From contig NZ_CP126256.1 in assembly GCF_003234265.2 (NCBI RefSeq), positions 124,001 through 188,000 of the forward strand: 64,000 bases of DNA. The letters are read 5' to 3'. This document shows, in pieces, positions 34,494-44,094 of this stretch. Each line of letters begins with the position of its first letter. Within the stretch, counting starts at the first letter, position 1. The translations under genes and the position numbers were made by a program. The notes beneath the pieces are model-generated. The model worked only from the letters and a program-made list of their open reading frames with translations. It had not been told where the DNA came from and did not search any database. Origin of the DNA: Curtobacterium sp. MCSS17_015 (GTDB lineage Bacteria; Actinomycetota; Actinomycetes; Actinomycetales; Microbacteriaceae).

Positions 34494-35426
34494 TCAGTCC
34501 TCGGTCTCGCGTCGCAGCTTCTGCCGCAGGTCGTGCGGGATGAGCTCGATGAGCTGGTCCGGCCGGAGCGGCAGGTCCAGGAGGCCGAGCTTGAGGCGCC
34601 CGGTCCGGCCGTGACGCTCGGCGTCGAGCCGCACGACGCTGCCGGCGTCCTTGCGGAGCCGGACCTCCAGCTGCGCACCGGTGGCGACCTCTCCGACGAC
34701 CAACCCGTCGACCTCGAGCGCTGCGCTGCGGGTGCCCTCGGCGATGTCGAACCGGTAACGCTCACGGGCGGCGAGCACCACCGAGCGGTCGATGCCCGCC
34801 ATCGGGGCCACCGGCGTGACGACCGAGCCCGAGAGTGCGGGGGAGAGGACCGGGCCACCCGCCGCGTAGTTGTACGCGGTGGACCCGGCGGGCGTCGCCG
34901 CGACGATGGCGTCCGCGCGGTAGTAGCCGTACATGAGCCCGCCGACGCTGAGGTCCGCGGAGACCTGGCCGGCACCGGGGCGACGGACGATGGTGATGTC
35001 GTTGAACGCCAGGTAGTCGGTCCGGGCACCACCCCACGAGAGCCGGGCCTCGAGGGCGTGGTGCGGTTCGAGCTGGTACTGCCCGGCCGAGAGCCGTTCG
35101 AGCGCGGCCTCGAGCTCGGGCGGTTCGATCTCCACCAGGAACCCGACGTTGCCGTAGTTCACACCGAGCACCGGCACGGGTCGTCGGGCGACGAGCCGCA
35201 TCGCGCCGAGCATCGTGCCGTCGCCGCCGAGTGCGACCACGAGGTCGACCCGGTCCGTGAACTCGTCGTCGTCCACGACGTCGATGTCGCTCCGGAGCCG
35301 GGCGGCGTCGATGCTCCGCGCCATGAGGCGGCCGGCGCCGGACGAGTTCCAGCGGTCCAGGATGTCGACGGACTCCTGGACGTTCTTCGACGGGTGGACG
35401 ACGAGGCCGACGACGGGCTGCTCCAT
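34494..35426 (-). CDS. nadK: NAD kinase
   Basis: A 310-residue NAD+ kinase that makes NADP+. The GGDGTML motif (near residue 75), the FNDITIVRR segment, and GSTAYNYAAGGPVLSP are all present. ATG at 35426 begins MEQPVVGLVVHPSK. It is convergent with the sigma factor and divergent from clpC with 225 bp between starts. Confidence 0.94.
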   Translation of the reverse strand: MEQPVVGLVVHPSKNVQESVDILDRWNSSGAGRLMARSIDAARLRSDIDVVDDDEFTDRVDLVVALGGDGTMLGAMRLVARRPVPVLGVNYGNVGFLVEIEPPELEAALERLSAGQYQLEPHHALEARLSWGGARTDYLAFNDITIVRRPGAGQVSADLSVGGLMYGYYRADAIVAATPAGSTAYNYAAGGPVLSPALSGSVVTPVAPMAGIDRSVVLAARERYRFDIAEGTRSAALEVDGLVVGEVATGAQLEVRLRKDAGSVVRLDAERHGRTGRLKLGLLDLPLRPDQLIELIPHDLRQKLRRETED

Positions 35427-35651
35427 GTCCCGGATCGTACCTGCCGGCTCTCGGGAACCGGCGGACGGGACGTGCCCGCGGTGGCCGGGGCGGGCCTCCC
35501 GGCAGGCTCGGTGCGCGCCGCGCACCGAGGTCACGCCCACGGCGAACAGGGGCAGCCCTGACGGTGAGCGCTGGTTAGTCTCGATGTACGTGACCGGACT
35601 CACACGAGTCCGGCTGTCGGCCCCCGATCCAACGGGGCCAAGGGAGAGCAC

Positions 35652-38171
35652 ATGTTCGAGAGATTCACCGACCGGGCCCGTCGTGTTGTCGTCCTCGCTC
35701 AAGAAGAAGCGAAGATGCTCAACCACAACTACATCGGTACGGAGCACATCCTCCTCGGCCTCATCCACGAGGGCGAGGGCGTCGCCGCCAAGGCGCTGGA
35801 GTCGCTCGGTATCTCCCTCGATGCCGTCCGCGAGCAGGTGCAGGACATCATCGGGCAGGGCCAGCAGCAGCCGACCGGGCACATCCCGTTCACGCCGCGC
35901 GCCAAGAAGGTCCTCGAGCTGTCCCTGCGCGAAGCGCTGCAGCTCGGCCACAACTACATCGGCACCGAGCACATCCTGCTCGGCCTGATCCGCGAAGGCG
36001 AGGGTGTCGCAGCCCAGGTCCTCGTGAAGCTCGGCGCCGACCTCAACCGGGTCCGCCAGCAGGTCATCCAGCTCCTGTCCGGCTACCAGGGCAAGGAAGC
36101 GGTCGCCGTCGGCGGCGAGCAGCAGCAGAACGCGCAGCAGGGTTCGCAGGTCCTCGACCAGTTCGGTCGGAACCTCACCCAGGCGGCGCGCGACGGCAAG
36201 CTGGACCCCGTCATCGGGCGCGAGAAGGAGATGGAGCGGGTCATGCAGATCCTCTCCCGTCGCTCCAAGAACAACCCCGTCCTGATCGGTGAGCCCGGCG
36301 TCGGCAAGACCGCCGTCGTCGAGGGCCTCGCCCAGGCGATCGTCAAGGGCGACGTGCCCGAGACGCTGAAGGACAAGCAGCTCTACTCGCTCGACCTCGG
36401 GTCGCTCATCGCCGGGTCCCGCTACCGCGGTGACTTCGAGGAGCGCCTCAAGAAGGTCACGAAGGAGATCCGCACCCGCGGCGACATCATCGTGTTCATC
36501 GACGAGATCCACACCCTCGTGGGTGCCGGTGCCGCCGAAGGTGCGATCGACGCCGCGTCGATCCTCAAGCCGCTGCTCGCCCGCGGTGAGCTCCAGACCA
36601 TCGGTGCCACCACGCTCGACGAGTACCGCAAGCACTTCGAGAAGGACGCAGCCCTCGAGCGCCGCTTCCAGTCGGTGCAGGTCAACGAGCCGTCGCTGCC
36701 GCACACGATCAACATCCTCAAGGGCCTCCGCGACAAGTACGAGGCGTTCCACAAGGTGTCCATCACCGACGGGGCGATCGTCTCCGCGGCGAACCTGGCG
36801 GACCGCTACGTGCAGGACCGCTTCCTGCCCGACAAGGCCATCGACCTGATCGACGAGGCCGGCGCCCGCCTGCGTCTGTCGATCCTGTCGGCGCCGCCGG
36901 AGCTCCGCGAGTTCGACGAGAAGATCTCGACGGTCCGCGGCCAGAAGGAAGCCGCCATCGAGGAGCAGGACTTCGAGAAGGCCGCGAGCCTGCGGGACGA
37001 GGAGAAGAAGCTCCTCGGCGAGCGTCTCCGCCTCGAGAAGCAGTGGCGTGCCGGTGACGTCGCCGCGTCCGGCACCGTCGACGAGGGCATCATCGCCGAG
37101 GTCCTGGCGCAGGCCACGGGCATCCCGGTGTTCAAGCTCACCGAAGAGGAGACCTCGCGTCTCGTCTTCATGGAGAAGGCACTGCACCAGCGCGTCATCG
37201 GTCAGGAGGAGGCCATCTCGGCCCTCTCCAAGACCATCCGCCGCACCCGTGCCGGCCTCAAGGACCCGAACCGCCCCTCGGGCTCGTTCATCTTCGCCGG
37301 CCCCACGGGTGTCGGGAAGACCGAGCTCGCCAAGGCGCTCGCGGAGTTCCTGTTCGACGACGAGGGTGCACTGATCTCCCTCGACATGTCGGAGTTCGGC
37401 GAGAAGCACACCGTCTCGCGCCTGTTCGGTGCCCCTCCCGGGTTCGTCGGGTTCGAGGAGGGCGGCCAGCTCACCGAGAAGGTGCGCCGCAAGCCGTTCT
37501 CCGTGGTCCTGTTCGACGAGATCGAGAAGGCCCACCCGGACATCTTCAACTCGCTGCTGCAGGTCCTCGAAGAGGGTCGTCTGACCGATGGTCAGGGCCG
37601 CGTGGTCGACTTCAAGAACACCGTCATCATCATGACCACGAACCTCGGTTCGCAGGGCATCGCCGGTGGCCCGGTGGGCTTCCAGGTCGAGGGTGACTCG
37701 GCCGTCGGCTACGACCGCATGCGCTCGAAGGTGAACGAGGAGCTCAAGAAGCACTTCAAGCCCGAGTTCCTCAACCGCGTCGACGACACGATCGTGTTCC
37801 CGCAGCTGTCGCAGTCCGAGCTGCTGCAGATCGTGGACCTGTTCGTGAAGCGCCTGTCGGACCGTCTGCTCGACCGCGACATGACCGTCGAGCTCACGCT
37901 GCCGGCCAAGGAGCAGCTCATCAAGGTCGGGTTCGACCCCGCCCTCGGTGCACGACCGCTGCGTCGCGCGATGCAGCACGAGGTCGAGGACCAGCTGTCC
38001 GAGCACATCCTGCAGGGTGAGCTCAACGCCGGCGACCACGTGAAGGTCGACTTCGCGGACGGTGCGTTCCAGTTCGAGACCGGGCGTCAGCCGGGCCGCG
38101 AAGAGGTCCTCGCCGGCGCTCCCTCGCTCGAGAAGGCGCCCGAGGCGCCGACGGGCGAGATCGAGGGCTAG
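35652..38171 (+). CDS. clpC: ATP-dependent Clp protease ATPase subunit ClpC
   Basis: An 839-residue class I Hsp100 protein. Two Clp N repeats occupy about residues 1-145, and the first AAA module has [13 protein letters not shown] and [16 protein letters not shown]-type middle segment ([17 protein letters not shown], about 440) follows. The second AAA module has [16 protein letters not shown] and [14 protein letters not shown]. It unfolds substrates for ClpP. The upstream gap contains the short inverted repeat GGACTCACACGAGTCC (35594-35609), a possible operator. All motifs are intact. Confidence 0.96.
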   Translation: MFERFTDRARRVVVLAQEEAKMLNHNYIGTEHILLGLIHEGEGVAAKALESLGISLDAVREQVQDIIGQGQQQPTGHIPFTPRAKKVLELSLREALQLGHNYIGTEHILLGLIREGEGVAAQVLVKLGADLNRVRQQVIQLLSGYQGKEAVAVGGEQQQNAQQGSQVLDQFGRNLTQAARDGKLDPVIGREKEMERVMQILSRRSKNNPVLIGEPGVGKTAVVEGLAQAIVKGDVPETLKDKQLYSLDLGSLIAGSRYRGDFEERLKKVTKEIRTRGDIIVFIDEIHTLVGAGAAEGAIDAASILKPLLARGELQTIGATTLDEYRKHFEKDAALERRFQSVQVNEPSLPHTINILKGLRDKYEAFHKVSITDGAIVSAANLADRYVQDRFLPDKAIDLIDEAGARLRLSILSAPPELREFDEKISTVRGQKEAAIEEQDFEKAASLRDEEKKLLGERLRLEKQWRAGDVAASGTVDEGIIAEVLAQATGIPVFKLTEEETSRLVFMEKALHQRVIGQEEAISALSKTIRRTRAGLKDPNRPSGSFIFAGPTGVGKTELAKALAEFLFDDEGALISLDMSEFGEKHTVSRLFGAPPGFVGFEEGGQLTEKVRRKPFSVVLFDEIEKAHPDIFNSLLQVLEEGRLTDGQGRVVDFKNTVIIMTTNLGSQGIAGGPVGFQVEGDSAVGYDRMRSKVNEELKKHFKPEFLNRVDDTIVFPQLSQSELLQIVDLFVKRLSDRLLDRDMTVELTLPAKEQLIKVGFDPALGARPLRRAMQHEVEDQLSEHILQGELNAGDHVKVDFADGAFQFETGRQPGREEVLAGAPSLEKAPEAPTGEIEG

Positions 38172-38188
38172 TCAGCCCAGGCACACGA

Positions 38189-38232
38189 CAGACGGGAGGC
38201 CCGGTACCAGCTGGTACCGGGCCTCCCGTCTG
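38189..38232. terminator. Perfect 44-bp palindromic terminator after clpC
   Basis: The arms begin CAGACGGGAGGCCCGGTACC and form an uninterrupted 22-bp palindrome. The same GACGGGAGGCCCGGTACC arm recurs at 53133-53170. Confidence 0.8.
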
Positions 38233-38252
38233 TGCCGGCCCCCGGCGTGACA

Positions 38253-38284
38253 GGAGGCGCGGTACCGAGCGGTACCGCGCCTCC
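38253..38284. terminator. Second hairpin between clpC and the SRPBCC gene
   Basis: A 14-bp perfect stem (GGAGGCGCGGTACC/GGTACCGCGCCTCC) with loop GAGC. With the palindrome before it, it separates the convergent genes in both directions. Confidence 0.7.
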
Positions 38285-38305
38285 GGTCAGCGCTGCGAGT
38301 GCGTC

Positions 38306-38758
38306 CTACGCCTGGACGTCACCGCGCCAGCCGTCGGCCGTGGGGGCCGCCTCGACGCGCTCCTTGTAGTTCTGCAGGTCCTTCTTGACGGCGTGGCCGC
38401 CGACGCCGACCGCGGAGCCGAGCTTCTCGAGGATGCCGGAGGGCTCCCAGTCGATCTGCACGGTGACCCGGGTCTCGGCGTCCGAGAGCTTGTGGAAGGT
38501 GACGACACCGGCGTGCTCGGTCTCGCCGTCCTTGACGGTCCAGGCGACACGCTCGTCCGGGTGCTGCTCGGAGATGACGGCGCGGAACGAACGCTCCTGG
38601 CCGGCGACCTTCACGGTCCAGTCGGTGGTGGTGTCGTCGACCTGGACGATCTTCTCGACCTCGTCCAGGAACGTGGGGAACTCCTCGAAGCGGGTCCACT
38701 GGTCGTAGGCCGCACGCACGGGGACGTTGACGTCGACGGTCTCGATGATCTGGGGCAT
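38306..38758 (-). CDS. SRPBCC-family (polyketide cyclase/START-like) protein
   Basis: A 150-residue single-domain SRPBCC protein. It opens IETVDVNVPVRAAYDQWTRFEEFPTFLDEVEKI, the typical start of coenzyme Q-binding/cyclase-like members, and ends in a helix GGHAVKKDLQNYKERVE. The hydrophobic-pocket fold binds lipids or small ligands; the ligand is unknown. ATG at 38758 follows AGGAGGAG. It stands alone, convergent with clpC and divergent from the GNAT gene. Confidence 0.85.
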   Translation of the reverse strand: MPQIIETVDVNVPVRAAYDQWTRFEEFPTFLDEVEKIVQVDDTTTDWTVKVAGQERSFRAVISEQHPDERVAWTVKDGETEHAGVVTFHKLSDAETRVTVQIDWEPSGILEKLGSAVGVGGHAVKKDLQNYKERVEAAPTADGWRGDVQA

Positions 38759-38881
38759 GGTGCTCCTCCTGCTCGTCGTACTGGTGTAGGTCGGACGGTA
38801 GGCCGATGTGCCTGAGCGGTGCCCCGATGCGTGTCCCCCGTGACGCGGTGTGACGTCCACCGGGGTCGTAGGCTTGGGCGG

Positions 38882-39424
38882 ATGACTGAGCACGGACGGC
38901 ATGCGTTCTCCGAACGGGACGACCACGGGATCCTGGTGCGCCCCGCCCTCGCGTCCGACGTCCCCCACATCCAACGTCTGATCGCGCCGTACGTGGACCG
39001 GCGGATCCTGCTTGGCAAGGAGAACGTCGTCCTGTACGGCTCGATCCAGCAGTTCCGGATCGCCGAGGGACCCGACGGCGTGCCCATCGGCTGCGGCGCC
39101 CTCGCGGTGTTCTGGGACGACATCGCCGAGGTCCGCACCCTCGCGCTCGACCAGGACTGGATCCACAAGCGCGTCGGCCATCGCATGCTCGAGGCGCTCG
39201 AGCACGACGCCCGCGAGCTCGGGGTCGCGCGGATCTTCTGCCTCACCTTCGAAGTCGACTTCTTCACGAAGCACGGCTACCTCGAGATCGGCGAGACCGT
39301 CGTCCCGCCGGAGGTCTACGCGGAACTCGTGCGGTCGTCGGACGAAGGGGTCGCGGAGTTCCTCGACCTCGCCCGGGTCAAGCCGAACACCCTCGGCAAC
39401 ACCCGCATGCTGAAGATCCTCTGA
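38882..39424 (+). CDS. Amino-acid N-acetyltransferase (GNAT family)
   Basis: A 180-residue GNAT enzyme. The opening ILVRPALASDVPHIQRLIAPYVDRRILLGKE is typical of the stand-alone N-acetylglutamate synthase type found in actinobacteria. The acetyl-CoA-binding region is DQDWIHKRVGHRMLEALEHDARELG, followed by FTKHGYLEIGE. It probably makes N-acetylglutamate for arginine biosynthesis, but other amino acids are possible. ATG at 38882. Confidence 0.82.
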   Translation: MTEHGRHAFSERDDHGILVRPALASDVPHIQRLIAPYVDRRILLGKENVVLYGSIQQFRIAEGPDGVPIGCGALAVFWDDIAEVRTLALDQDWIHKRVGHRMLEALEHDARELGVARIFCLTFEVDFFTKHGYLEIGETVVPPEVYAELVRSSDEGVAEFLDLARVKPNTLGNTRMLKIL

Positions 39425-39488
39425 CGGCTTCCCCTGCCCCTCGGCGGGGTTCCCCGGACGGGCCCGCGCGGGTGCCTACCCTGTGCGC

Positions 39489-40163
39489 ATGTCGTCGTTG
39501 CGCCACCCCGTCGGACCCGAACGCCCCGGTGTGTACTGGCGCCGCCGAGCCCTGGTGCTCGGGGTGGTCCTGCTCGTCGCGGTCGTCGTCGTCCTCATCG
39601 TCGTCGGACGCGGCAACGGCGCCCCCGCCGCCGGACAGACGGACGCTCCCACCGCTCGTCCCTCCGCCGGGTCGGCTGCCGGGAGCGCGCCTGCCGGGTC
39701 CACCTCGTCAGCCGCTCCGACCGCCTCGGCGACCCCGTCCGCCCCGGCGAGGAAGGACGGCGCGGCGTGCGACGAGGACCAGGTCGTGCTCACGCCGGTC
39801 GTCGACAAGCGCGTGTACAGCGCCACCGAGGACCCGCAGATCGCGATGACGATCGAGAACACCGGGTCGAACTCGTGCCACCTGAACCTCGGCTCGTCGC
39901 AGCAGGTGCTCACCATCACCTCGGGCGAGGAGCAGTACTGGTCGTCGAAGGACTGCCAGACGGGCGGTGTCGACCAGGACGTCACGCTGAAGGCGGGCCA
40001 GGAGCTCACCACGCCGGCGATCGCCTGGGACCGGACCCGCTCGTCGACCACGACGTGCGACGCCGCTCGGCCCGCGGTCACGGCGGGTGGGGCCAGCTAC
40101 CACCTGCAGGTCGGCGTCGGGTCGATCGAGTCGGCGGAGTCGGTGCAGTTCGTCCTCGACTGA
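39489..40163 (+). CDS. Membrane-anchored DUF4232-like exported protein
   Basis: A 224-residue protein with one N-terminal helix (about 20-42), a Ser/Ala/Pro-rich linker (about 45-90) and a C-terminal beta-rich domain with four cysteines (DGAACDEDQVVL, SNSCHLNLGSS, SKDCQTGGV, TTTCDAARP). It resembles the DUF4232 type seen in actinobacterial exported proteins. A GTG two codons upstream is an alternative start. Function unknown. Confidence 0.7.
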   Translation: MSSLRHPVGPERPGVYWRRRALVLGVVLLVAVVVVLIVVGRGNGAPAAGQTDAPTARPSAGSAAGSAPAGSTSSAAPTASATPSAPARKDGAACDEDQVVLTPVVDKRVYSATEDPQIAMTIENTGSNSCHLNLGSSQQVLTITSGEEQYWSSKDCQTGGVDQDVTLKAGQELTTPAIAWDRTRSSTTTCDAARPAVTAGGASYHLQVGVGSIESAESVQFVLD

Positions 40164-40210
40164 CCTCGGACGACTCCGCCGTGCCGGCGTGTCGGCTCCG
40201 GGAACGACGA

Positions 40211-40248
40211 AGCGCCGGGCCGGAGGATGGTTCCTCCGACCCGGCGCT
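40211..40248. terminator. Terminator hairpin between exported protein and cspA-like gene
   Basis: A 17-bp stem with one mismatch (arms start AGCGCCGGG and end CCCGGCGCT) lies between convergent genes. Confidence 0.72.
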
Positions 40249-40262
40249 CACGAAGACCGGTG

Positions 40263-40469
40263 TCAGCCGATGACGGTGATGTTCTCCGCCTGCGGGCCCT
40301 TGCGGCCCTCGGTGATCTCGAATTCGACCTTCTGGTTCTCCTCGAGCGACTTGTAGCCGTTGCCACCGATCGCGGAGAAGTGGGCGAAGACGTCAGCGCT
40401 GCCGTCGTCCGGCGCAATGAAGCCGAAGCCCTTTTCGTTGTTGAACCACTTGACAGTTCCAGTTGCCAT
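40263..40469 (-). CDS. cspA: Cold-shock protein (CspA family)
   Basis: A 68-residue cold-shock domain protein, [20 protein letters not shown] then DVFAHFSAI, containing RNP1 (KGFGFI) and RNP2 (VFAHF). It binds single-stranded RNA and DNA as an RNA chaperone. The desaturase lies upstream on the same strand with a 122-bp gap, which is long enough for a structured 5' UTR of the kind known for csp genes. Confidence 0.95.
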   Translation of the reverse strand: MATGTVKWFNNEKGFGFIAPDDGSADVFAHFSAIGGNGYKSLEENQKVEFEITEGRKGPQAENITVIG

Positions 40470-40591
40470 TTCGGCGTTCCTTACTTTCTTACGTGCGCGG
40501 CGAGAGAATTCCACCACCGCGGGTTTCGACGACGTTGCCATCGAGTTGTGTGCGGCACCCGGCATCGAGCGGGGCGACGGAGATCAGAGGT

Positions 40592-41698
40592 TCAGTGCAA
40601 TCGGTACGCACTGACCATCGGGCAGGTGAACGGGTCGCGCGCTGCGAGACCGACCCGGTTGAGGTACCGGACGACGATCCCGTAGGAGCGGAAGATCGTG
40701 GTCTCCGTGTACGGGACCCCGTGCTGTTCGCAGTGCTCACGCACGAGGGCCTTCGCACGACGCAGGTTGGGCCGCGCCATGCTCGGGAACAGGTGGTGTT
40801 CTGCCTGGTGGTTGAGGCCACCGAGCAGGTGGTCCACCCACACGCCACCAGTGATGTTACGGGAAGTCCGGACCTGGCGCGAGAAGAAATCGATCTTGGC
40901 CCCCTCAGCGATGACCGGCATGCCCTTGTGGTTGGGCGCGAACGACCCACCCATCATCACGCCGAAGACCGCCATCTGGACGCCGAGGAAGGCGAAACCG
41001 ATGCCGAGCGGCATCACGGCGAAGACGAACCAGGCCAGCAGACCGAAGCGCGCGAGGAGCAGCACGGCCTCGAGACGGCGCTCCTGGACGGTGCCCTTGG
41101 CGGCCTTCCCGGTGACGACCGCGCGGATCGAGAGCCAGTGCAGGTTGGCGCCCTCGAGCGTCAGGAGCGGGAAGAACGCCCAGCCCTGGACCATCGCGAG
41201 CTTGCGGAGGAACCCGCGGCGCTGCACGGCGTCCTCCTCGATGAACACGACGCCGTCGGGGGCGATGTCCGGGTCCTTGCCGATCGTGTTCGGGTTGCCG
41301 TGGTGACGGTTGTGCTTGTTCATCCACCACGAGTACGACAGGCCGACGACGAACACGCCGAGCCACCGACCGGCGTGGTCGTTCCACTTGCGCGAGGCGA
41401 AGATCTGGCGGTGCGCGGCCTCGTGCGAGAGGAACGCGAACTGCGTGAACAGGACACCGAGCACGGCGGCCGGGATGAGCTGGAACCACGAGGCACCGAG
41501 CATGGCGGAGACGACGAAGGTCGCGGCGGTGAGGACAGTCAGGACACTGAAGACGGCCCAGTAGAAGCCGACGCGGCGTTCGAGGAGGCCTTCGACGCGG
41601 ACACGCTCGAGCAGGTCCTTGTACGTCGACGTGGGGGTCGGGGCTCCGGGGGTCCGGGGAGCGGTCGGTCGGTAGAGGGTGGGCGATGGTGCCGGCAT
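40592..41698 (-). CDS. Fatty-acid desaturase (acyl-lipid type)
   Basis: A 368-residue membrane di-iron desaturase. The three histidine boxes are present: HEAAH (near 100), HNRHH (near 135) and HQAEHH (near 305). Hydrophobic helices lie between and after them. It introduces double bases-chain unsaturation into membrane acyl chains, i.e. carbon-carbon double bonds. I chose ATG at 41698 (MPAPSPTLY); the frame continues upstream without a better signal. Next to a cold-shock gene it suggests membrane fluidity control at low temperature. Confidence 0.9.
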   Translation of the reverse strand: MPAPSPTLYRPTAPRTPGAPTPTSTYKDLLERVRVEGLLERRVGFYWAVFSVLTVLTAATFVVSAMLGASWFQLIPAAVLGVLFTQFAFLSHEAAHRQIFASRKWNDHAGRWLGVFVVGLSYSWWMNKHNRHHGNPNTIGKDPDIAPDGVVFIEEDAVQRRGFLRKLAMVQGWAFFPLLTLEGANLHWLSIRAVVTGKAAKGTVQERRLEAVLLLARFGLLAWFVFAVMPLGIGFAFLGVQMAVFGVMMGGSFAPNHKGMPVIAEGAKIDFFSRQVRTSRNITGGVWVDHLLGGLNHQAEHHLFPSMARPNLRRAKALVREHCEQHGVPYTETTIFRSYGIVVRYLNRVGLAARDPFTCPMVSAYRLH

Positions 41699-41892
41699 GG
41701 AAGCTGCTTCCCCATCAGGAACAGCCCTTCGGCCGTACAACGAGAGTTCCCGCGATTGCGATTGCTTCGACGCTAGTGGCGTTGTCTGAGTTCTCGCCAC
41801 GAGTGCCGACCTGAGTGCGTCTACAGGACGGTGGCGGGCTCCCGCTCGGGGCCCGCGGCGTAGCGTCACGCCCATCGACGAAGGGCTGGGCC

Positions 41893-42180
41893 ATGAAGTA
41901 CCTCATCTACGGGGTCGCCTCGGTCATGACGAGCGACGAAGCGGCCTACGCCGTGCTCGACTACGCCACCGCGCTGGCGCAGTCCGGACTGGCGGACCGG
42001 GTGGACGTGCCCTCGGTCGACGACTACGGCATGGCGGCGACGTCGAGTTTCGTCCTCGCCCCGGCCATCGGCGTGTTGGTGCAGTCGGCCCCGGACGACG
42101 AACTCGGGCCGGAGACGACGCAGTTCGCGGCCGACCTCCGCCTCCGCACGCACGCAGTGCAGGCCGGGCGCGCCCACTGA
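41893..42180 (+). CDS. Small conserved protein, paralogue of the 111-aa protein at 53873
   Basis: A 95-residue protein from ATG at 41893. Residues 14-90 align with the product of 53873-54208: SDEAAYAVLDYATAL corresponds to [15 protein letters not shown] and DVPSVDD to DVPVVDG, with similar spacing after. No motif of known function, signal or membrane helix is visible. It is probably a small cytoplasmic alpha/beta protein. It is divergent from the desaturase. Confidence 0.7.
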   Translation: MKYLIYGVASVMTSDEAAYAVLDYATALAQSGLADRVDVPSVDDYGMAATSSFVLAPAIGVLVQSAPDDELGPETTQFAADLRLRTHAVQAGRAH

Positions 42181-42221
42181 GCGGAACCCGCTCGCACTCG
42201 ACGACTGCTTGACTAGGGGCG

Positions 42222-42605
42222 ATGGCACAGAAGGAACAGCGCTTCCGGAGCGAACAACTCGAGGAAGCCCTCGCGAAGCAGGACGTCGCCGCGGTGGCGT
42301 ACGCCCTGCGACACGACATCGTGATCGTCCCGCGGCTCGTCACCGGGAAGAAGGACATGCAGGTCCGGGTGTTCGGCCGCGAGGGCTCGGACAAGCGCAT
42401 CCTGCTGCTCTTCTCGTCGGCAGACGCCTACACCGCGATGGTGCCGGGGGAGAAGCTCCGGCAGGTCATGGTGTACGACGCCGAGCGGCTCGAGGAGTTC
42501 CTCGCCGCGCACCTCGACTCGCTCGAGGGCGTGTTCTTCGACATCGCGGGTCCGCACACGATGCAGGCGGAGCCGGCGGACCTGTTGGCGGCGCTGCGCG
42601 CCTGA
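42222..42605 (+). CDS. SseB-like domain protein
   Basis: A 127-residue protein. The pattern IVIVPRLV...VRVFG.....RILLLFSSADAYTAM (about residues 40-80), followed by RLEEFLAAHLDSLEGVFFDIAGPH, resembles the SseB N-terminal domain. That domain is found in many small actinobacterial proteins of unknown role, some encoded near secretion genes. ATG at 42222, 41 bases after the preceding small gene. Confidence 0.6.
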   Translation: MAQKEQRFRSEQLEEALAKQDVAAVAYALRHDIVIVPRLVTGKKDMQVRVFGREGSDKRILLLFSSADAYTAMVPGEKLRQVMVYDAERLEEFLAAHLDSLEGVFFDIAGPHTMQAEPADLLAALRA

Positions 42606-42723
42606 CGGTGCGGTCTGGAGGCGCGGCACGCGTCCGTCGGCGGATCGCGAGGGATCGGGCACGAGCGCTCTTGCCCCGGACGAGTGTCTAGAATGCTAGA
42701 CACTCGGATGCGGAAGGACCGAT

Positions 42724-44085
42724 TCAGAACGCTGCGTCGAGCTCGCGTTCGCGCACCGACTTCGTCATCGAGAACGCCACCCGGAGTGCTTCGCGCAGGT
42801 GCTCGGCATCGGCACCGAGGACGGTCGTGAAGCCGAGGCGCCGGGCTTCGCTCGCGCGCTGCTTGGCTCCGGTGGCCTGACGGATCTCTCCGGCCAGGCT
42901 GATCTCCCCGATGGCGGCGAGGGTGTGCGGGTACGGGCGGTCCCGGGCCGCGCTCGCCAGGGCGAGCACGATGGCCAGGTCCGCACCGGGCTCGGTGAGC
43001 TTCATGCCGCCCACCGTCGAGACGTAGACGTCGGCGTCCGACAGCTTGATGCCGGCACGGCGTTCCAGGACGGCGAGGAGCATCGCGACTCGTGACGAGT
43101 CGACGCCGTTCACCACCCGACGCGGCTGCGGTGCCGAACTCGGGACGACGAGTGCCTGGATCTCGACCGGGAGTGCCCGACGGCCCTCCATCGCGACGGT
43201 GATGCAGGTGCCGGACACCGGAGCGCCGTTGCGGGACATGAACAGGCCGCTCGGATCGGGTACTTCGTGGATGCCGTCGCCCGCCATGTCGAAGCAGCCG
43301 ACCTCGTCGGTGGGACCGAAGCGGTTCTTCAGGGCCCGGACGAACCGGAGTGCCGTCTGTCGGTCGCCCTCGAAGTGGCACACGACGTCGACCAGGTGCT
43401 CGAGCAGCCGCGGGCCCGCGATCGTGCCGTCCTTCGTGACGTGGCCCACGATGAGGACCGGCAGGGCAGCCTGCTTCGCGACGCGGATGAGCGTGGAGGC
43501 GACCTCGCGGACCTGCGAGGTCCCGCCGGCGATGCCGTCCACCGAGGCGGAGGAGATCGTCTGCACCGAGTCGGCGATGAGCAGGTCGGGCTGCACTTGT
43601 TCGATCTGGCCGAGGATCACGCCGAGGTCGACCTCGCTCGCCAGGAACAGGTCGTCGTGCATCGCCCCGGTGCGTTCGGCACGGAGACGGACCTGGTCGA
43701 CGGATTCCTCGGCGCTGACGTAGAGGACGCGCTTGCCCATCGCCGCCGCGCGCGAGGCGACCTCGAGCAGCAGGGTCGACTTGCCGACGCCGGGCTCACC
43801 ACTCAGCAGGACGGCTGCGCCGGGGACGATCCCGCCGCCGAGGACACGGTCGAACTCGCCGATGCCGGTCTGCCAGCGTTGGAAGGAGCCACCGCGGGCT
43901 TCGGTGATCGGACGCGCGATGCGGTTGCCCGTGACGGCGATCGACGCGGTACCGCGGGTGCTGGCCGTCGCGGCCGAGGCGTCCTCCACCGTTCCCCACG
44001 ACTGGCACTCTCCGCAGCGGCCGACCCACTTGATGCTGGTCCAGCCGCACTCGGTGCAGCGGTACGTGGACTGGGGGCGGGCCAT
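42724..44085 (-). CDS. radA: DNA repair protein RadA
   Basis: A 453-residue RecA-like DNA repair helicase. It has the N-terminal C4 zinc finger (YRCTECGWTSIKWVGRCGECQSWGT), Walker A LSGEPGVGKSTLL (near 95), Walker B LLIADSVQTI, the RadA-specific KNRFG motif, and a C-terminal Lon-protease-like domain. It promotes branch migration in recombination. ATG at 44085; the stop is near 42724. It is convergent with the SseB-like gene. Confidence 0.95.
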   Translation of the reverse strand: MARPQSTYRCTECGWTSIKWVGRCGECQSWGTVEDASAATASTRGTASIAVTGNRIARPITEARGGSFQRWQTGIGEFDRVLGGGIVPGAAVLLSGEPGVGKSTLLLEVASRAAAMGKRVLYVSAEESVDQVRLRAERTGAMHDDLFLASEVDLGVILGQIEQVQPDLLIADSVQTISSASVDGIAGGTSQVREVASTLIRVAKQAALPVLIVGHVTKDGTIAGPRLLEHLVDVVCHFEGDRQTALRFVRALKNRFGPTDEVGCFDMAGDGIHEVPDPSGLFMSRNGAPVSGTCITVAMEGRRALPVEIQALVVPSSAPQPRRVVNGVDSSRVAMLLAVLERRAGIKLSDADVYVSTVGGMKLTEPGADLAIVLALASAARDRPYPHTLAAIGEISLAGEIRQATGAKQRASEARRLGFTTVLGADAEHLREALRVAFSMTKSVRERELDAAF

Positions 44086-44094
44086 GGGACGAGG